Shown: positions 60,030 through 64,000 of the stretch, one piece after another
Layout of the letters: each line of letters opens with the position of its first letter
Numbering within the stretch: the stretch's first letter is position 1
Assembly: GCA_030267565.1 (NCBI GenBank)
Contig: BRXU01000067.1
Span: forward strand, 114,220-178,219
Direction of reading: 5' to 3'
Length of the DNA stretch: 64,000 bases
Source of the DNA: Pleodorina starrii
Lineage: Eukaryota > Chlorophyta > Chlorophyceae > Chlamydomonadales > Volvocaceae
Notes under the pieces: generated by a model
Databases searched by the model: none
Told to the model about the DNA's origin: nothing
Seen by the model: only the letters and a program-made list of their open reading frames with translations
Position numbers and translations under genes: made by a program

Positions 60030-60942
60030 TCAGTCACCCACGGCATCACGACCCCGGCGGATGAGCAGCTCGTCGGGTGGATAGACCACCGAGACGTCCT
60101 TGTCCTCGTAGTCGAACTGGGTCAAGAACACCCGCATCGCGTTGAGTCTGGCGCGCTTCTTGTCGTTGGACTTCACCGTGATCCACGGGGCGTGGTCAGT
60201 GTCGGTGCGCAGGAACATCTCCTCCTTGGCTTGCGTGTAGTCCTCCCACCGGTCCAGGGACGCCAGGTCCATGGGCGAGAGCTTCCACCGGCGCACGGGG
60301 TCGATCTGGCGGATCGCGAACCGGGTGCGCTGCTCGTGCTGGGTCACGGAGAACCAGAACTTGGTGAGGTGGATGCCGGAGTCCACGAGCATCTTCTCGA
60401 ACACCGGGGCCTGGGCCATGAACTGTTCGTACTGCGGGTCCGTGCAGAAGCCCATGACGCGCTCGACGTTGGCGCGGTTGTACCAGGAGCGGTCGAACAT
60501 CACGATCTCCCCCGCGGTGGGCAGGTGCTGGATGTAGCGCTGGAAGTACCACTGCCCGGCCTCCCGGTCCGAGGGCTTGGTCAAGGCCACCACCCGGGCC
60601 GCCCGGGGATTCAGGTGCTCGGTGAACCGCTTGATGGTCCCGCCCTTGCCAGCCGCATCACGGCCCTCGAACACGACCACGTGCTTCAAGGCGTGATCCT
60701 GGGCCCAGTACTGGAACTTCAGCAGCTCGATCTGCAACTGGTACTTCTCCAGCTCGTACTCATCCCGGCTCATCAGCTCATCATGGGGATAGTCCTCCCG
60801 CCAGGTCTGCACCGCCGAGCCCCCCGGATCGATCAGCTCCGGGTCCTCCTCGTTACCGTGCGGCACCGTGTACCCCCTGGTCCACCAGTTTGTCGATGAA
60901 CTCCCGCAGGTTCTCCCGCGCCGGATCCATGTCATTGCTCAT
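60030..60942 (-). pseudogene. ppk2: Polyphosphate kinase 2, second copy, frameshifted near start
   Basis: ATG at 60942 follows GGAGGAGATCGACCA and opens MSNDMDPARENLREFIDKLV, as in the intact copy. At a run of five C on the plus strand (60873-60877) one extra base shifts the frame; after it the full kinase follows, with Walker A GRDAAGKGGTIKRF, FDRSWYNRANVERV and the complete C-terminus YPPDELLIRRGRDAVGD. Overall it is very close to 36595-37506. The remaining frame could start inside (ATG 60935) with an altered N-terminus and might still make an active enzyme, since only about 30 residues are affected. Real loss or a base-call error in the C-run are both possible. Confidence 0.85.
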
Positions 60943-61425
60943 TGGTCGATCTCCTCCCGGGCCCGAGGACCCCCTAGGCACTGCAGACCGGTGTCGCGGT
61001 CAATGCCGGCAACGGGGGTGCACCCTCGGACACCACGGAGGGTCAGCCACTCCCCCACGGGCTGATGCGGCCGTGGGGCCGCCATGGCCCCCGGCCCCAC
61101 CACGGCTGGCGACAGCAACGCTGAGGGACCACGGTGGGTGGGGTCAACCCGGGCACCGGTTGTTCCTCGCTACTGGGCACCGCGGCCGTGTCCGACCACC
61201 ATACTGGTAAGCACCCTGATGGATGATGTGAATATTGCGGAGCACGCCGTGGCCCGAAACCCAGCTACAGCACGCTCACAGCCCCTCAGGCCGACCCGTA
61301 TGAACGAGACACCGCCGGGGCCCACCGCGATTTCGCCGGTCTCAGCGATCTAGATGGGTCCCATCTCTTCCTCACTTACCTTCTTCCCGGACGCCGGTGC
61401 TGGCGTCAGATGAAAGGACCGTCCC
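60943..61425. other. Upstream region of PPK2 copy 2
   Basis: No gene. GGTAAGCACCCTGAT near 61206-61220 matches the upstream region of PPK2 copy 1. AAAGGAC at the right end is the ribosome site of the GAF-ANTAR pseudogene. Confidence 0.45.
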
Positions 61426-62271
61426 GTGATTGATCCCTCCTCGGTGGCTCACCGTCCAATCCCCTCCTTTCCCTCGGTCTCCACCACACTGCCTCTGCCG
61501 AGGTCCTGGCCGACCGTGCGGACCTGCGAGAGTTCCTGGAGGAGTTCACCCAGGTCATGGCCGCCCACTGACCTCCGAGCACACCGCGGTGTGGTGCGCG
61601 GTGGACCCTGCTGCGCGACGGCCGCGTCGCCACGGTCGCCAGCAGCAATGCCCGGGCGGAGGTGTTGGACGAGATCCAGTACGACTACGGCGACGGCCCC
61701 TGCCTGACCGCGGCCCGCCAGCAACTGATCACCCACACCCCAGACCTGGCCCAGGGGCCGTGGCCGGAGTACGGGCAGGCGGCCGCCGCCCATGGGGTGC
61801 ACTCGGCCCGTGGCCGCCCCGTTCGATCTGCCCGGCCCGGACAAAGCCGCGCTGAACGTCTACGCCGGCACCCACGGACGCTTTCGACGAGGACGCGATC
61901 GCCGCGATCACCCAGGAAGTCGTGGGCCGCTCCACCGCGCTGCGCCTGGCGCTGCGCCTGGCCCGCCACCAGGACACCGAGACGGATATGGCCGCGGCGA
62001 TGTCCTCGCGCACCGCCATCGACGTGGCGGTGGGCATCCTCATCGGCCAACAGCACTGCACCCAGCAAGAAGCCTTCGACCTCCTCACGGCCGCGGCCGG
62101 CGGCGCGGCATCAAAGTGCGCGAACTGGCCACCGAACTCGTCACCTCCACCACCGGGGCAGGCCCCCACCACGCACCTTCAACGCCCCTCAAGCGCCCTG
62201 GGCCTCTCGCGGCACCGACTGAGAAGACCCGCTTCCCGCCACGGCCCCCGCGCCAGACCCAAGCGGACTAG
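61426..62271 (+). pseudogene. GAF-ANTAR regulator with several frameshifts
   Basis: Pieces in different frames add up to a GAF sensor followed by an ANTAR RNA-binding domain: EVLADRADLREFLEEFTQVM, then VLDEIQYDYGDGPCLTAARQ (the GAF core typical of ANTAR proteins), APFDLPGPDKAALNVYAGTH, EVVGRSTALRLALRLARHQD, and the ANTAR helices AMSSRTAIDVAVGILIGQQH and CTQQEAFDLLTAAA, ending in VRELATELV. ANTAR proteins bind nascent RNA and prevent termination. At least four single-base shifts separate these parts. GTG at 61426 with AAAGGAC upstream is the probable original start. Confidence 0.8.
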
Positions 62272-62488
62272 GGGCTATCCGGGGCGCGGGTCTGTGAGTA
62301 TGCTCGACGTTGGTCTAGTAGCTGACCGATCCCTTGATCCTGCTCAGCGAAAGTTCCTCTCCATGCCTTCGTGCTCATCCCACGCTGTCTGCCTACCCCT
62401 CGGTCGCCGCCCCCACCCGATCTCACCTGCACCTTTTCCCTGGTGCTGACCGCCCGGCACCGGCGACCCGGATTCCGGCGGTGACCGC

Positions 62489-62748
62489 GTGAGCGGCGCG
62501 GCAGAAACCCACCCCGCCCCACCACGATCGCCTCGGGCCCCCTGGAACGGGCCCTGCGGTTGGGCCCGGACGATCCGTTCCCCGACGAGCTGCTGGAACT
62601 ACCCCTCGGGGGACCTCCAAGTCCTGCACAGCCGCATCTGCCGGCAACTAGAAATCGAGTACCTTACCGATCCGAGGGCCGACACCCGATCACCCTCGAC
62701 CGTCTGCACGAGCTGCAGATCGAGTTCGAGTCCCGCCTGTTGCACTGA
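62489..62748 (+). pseudogene. Small hypothetical gene, frameshifted
   Basis: Two or more frames hold LGPDDPFPDELLELPLG, then LQVLHSRICRQLEIEYL, then GRHPITLDRLHELQIEFESR ending LLH. Together they suggest a helical protein of about 85 residues broken by at least two single-base shifts. It follows the GAF-ANTAR pseudogene on the same strand. No family recognised. Confidence 0.5.
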
Positions 62749-62775
62749 GCCACCCCATTTCGTCGTCAGTGTCCG

Positions 62776-62800
62776 GTAGCGGGCATGTGTAAAGCGAAGG
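62776..62800. repeat. Dispersed CATGTGTAAAGC motif, copy 4
   Basis: GTAGCGGGCATGTGTAAAGC followed by GAAGG. The bases before it (TCAGTGTCCG) are shared with copy 1 at 15721-15730. Confidence 0.6.
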
Positions 62801-63358
62801 GTCAGAGCTCGCCTGCGTCCGCGCCGTCGCCGGTCCGATCAGGAGTTGTTCGGGCGGCCCTGAGGCAGTGATCGCATCCCGGATACAGGACGCAGCCCGC
62901 CTGAAGGAATCCCGGGCACGGAACCGCCAACATCGTGACAAGCATGCTTTCTATCAGTAAGCTTCATACTTACGCTGGCCGCAGTGGTCGGCGTACGGGG
63001 TGATCGCACGGTCGGGTACGACGGTGCCGGCACCCCGGGAGCCTGCCGTTGCTCCGCGGTGAGGTTGTCGCCTCCGTACCGCCAGCCCATGACGGTGCGG
63101 AGGCGTTCCCCGTGGGTATCGACCTTTGAGACGACCTCAACGGGCACCGCACTGTCTCGGCCGCGGCGGCGAGGGACCGCATGGGTCATCCTGGGCCGCA
63201 CAGAGCCTCAACTCTTAGTGGGACCGTTGATCAGCAGCTGATTATCAGTAGGGTGAGAGGCAGCAGCCGAACGCACCACTCCGCCCACCGGCGGGCCACC
63301 GTCTGCGCCGGGCTTCCGCCGTGAGTTCGTGCCACGCGAATTACCCAAAGGAGATTTC
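62801..63358 (+). other. Long conserved leader before PRC-barrel gene, copy 2
   Basis: Matches 15759-16316 with moderate divergence. Contains CTATCAGTAAGCTTCATACT (62951-62970) with paired AGTAAG / CTTAC half sites and CTGATTATCAG near 63238. No gene called. Confidence 0.45.
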
Positions 63359-64000
63359 ATGGCCACCTACGACGTCAACGCCCTTCTTTCCGCCACCGCC
63401 TACGGGTCGGACGGCGACAAGATCGGCAAGATCGAGCAGGTCTTCCTGGACGACACCACCGAAGAGGTCACCTTCGTGACCGTCAACACCGGTCTCTTCG
63501 GCACCAAGGAGAGCTTCGTCCCCGCCGACCGGCGCCCGACAGGGACGGCGACCGCCTGGTCCTTCCCTACACCAAGGACGTCGTCAAGGACGCCCCGAAC
63601 GTGGACGCGGACCAGCACCTCTCCCCGGCCGAGGAGGAGGAGATCTACCGCTACTACAAGATGAACTACTCCGGCAACGGTGGCCGCGACGACCGACACG
63701 CCACGGAAACCGATCGTAGCGCCGCTCCGGCGGCCGGAACCGCCGGGTACACCCGCAATGACCGGTACGCCGATGACACCGCGGACCGTCACGACACCGC
63801 CGCTCGCGCTGATCTCGACGATAACGAGGTCATTCGTCACGAGGAGCGCCTGCGCGTGGGCAAGGAGCGTCAGGAGACCGGCCGCGCCCGTCTGCGCAAG
63901 TACGTCGTGACCGAGCACGAGACCGTCGATGTCCCCGTTCAGCGCGAGGAGGTCCGGGTCGAGCGCATTCCCCTCGACGGCACCGAGGTCACCGGCGGCA
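63359..64000 (+). pseudogene. PRC-barrel/DUF2382 gene copy 2, frameshifted, cut by window end
   Basis: ATG at 63359 with AAAGGAG 6 bases upstream. It is nearly identical to 16317 onward: DKIGKIEQVFLDDTTEEVTF and TVNTGLFGTKESFVPAD are intact. At 63529-63531 one C is added and near 63542-63544 one G is added, giving a net +2 shift; translation then runs in a wrong frame to a stop near 63664. The DUF2382 half continues in the DNA to the window end (VIRHEERLRVGKERQETGRA in the original frame). The two additions are 13 bases apart in GC-rich sequence. Confidence 0.85.

Overview
The window is high-GC (roughly two-thirds G+C by eye) actinobacterial DNA. The gene families point to a Micrococcaceae-like host such as Kocuria, Citricoccus, Micrococcus or Arthrobacter: PRC-barrel/DUF2382 stress proteins, class F sortase, TipA-type MerR, GAF-ANTAR, Lsr2 remnants, PPK2, and AGGAGG-type ribosome sites with many GTG starts. 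No replication, conjugation, phage or tRNA genes were found, so plasmid versus chromosomal island cannot be decided. The window is dominated by insertion sequences, duplicated blocks and broken genes.

Layout. 1-2019 is one copy of a sortase / PH-like block, repeated directly at 30758-32843. 2.2-9.7 kb holds membrane proteins, an IS5 copy and three regulators (MerR-TipAS, TetR, serine resolvase). 9.9-12.8 kb is a lower-GC insert: an OLD-family ATPase/TOPRIM nuclease with a zinc-ribbon insertion, convergent with an Abi-like HEPN protein that has a short terminated RNA-like segment at its 5' side. This is the best candidate for a defence locus. 13.1-18.5 kb carries an NmrA-like reductase, a DUF4352-type surface protein, a PRC-barrel/DUF2382 protein, MFS and IS30 remnants and a STAS protein. 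18.5-21.9 kb is an IS stack (IS701, IS5/IS427-type, broken IS21 istA) built on one CTAG site. 21.9-27.7 kb has a glycosyltransferase pair and small membrane proteins. 28.6-32.8 kb has a 670-residue alanine-rich coiled-coil surface protein followed by a broken sortase copy and the second PH-like gene. 32.9-36.1 kb is a decayed tyrosine integrase, IS630 and IS5. 36.3-42.7 kb has PPK2, an aldo/keto reductase-fold protein, an IS5-interrupted gene, an Lsr2 pseudogene and lipoproteins. 42.7-47.0 kb is a nested IS110/IS3/IS110 structure with 807-bp inverted arms.

47.8-55.0 kb holds an AraC regulator with one internal stop, a VOC/DinB gene pair, and a likely beta-lactam-response locus: a LysR gene followed by a class A beta-lactamase-like hydrolase, divergent from a PBP2a-like lipoprotein transpeptidase and a second lipoprotein. 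55.2-64 kb contains an SGNH hydrolase and a run of stress-type genes (4-TM protein, PepSY lipoprotein, small acidic and basic peptides, a second PPK2, GAF-ANTAR, a second PRC-barrel). Many of these carry frameshifts.

Several families occur twice (sortase, PH-like, PPK2, PRC-barrel, and an unnamed family at 26.3 and 56.0 kb), usually with one intact and one damaged copy. Many breaks are single-base changes in C/G runs, so real decay and consensus error both need to be considered.
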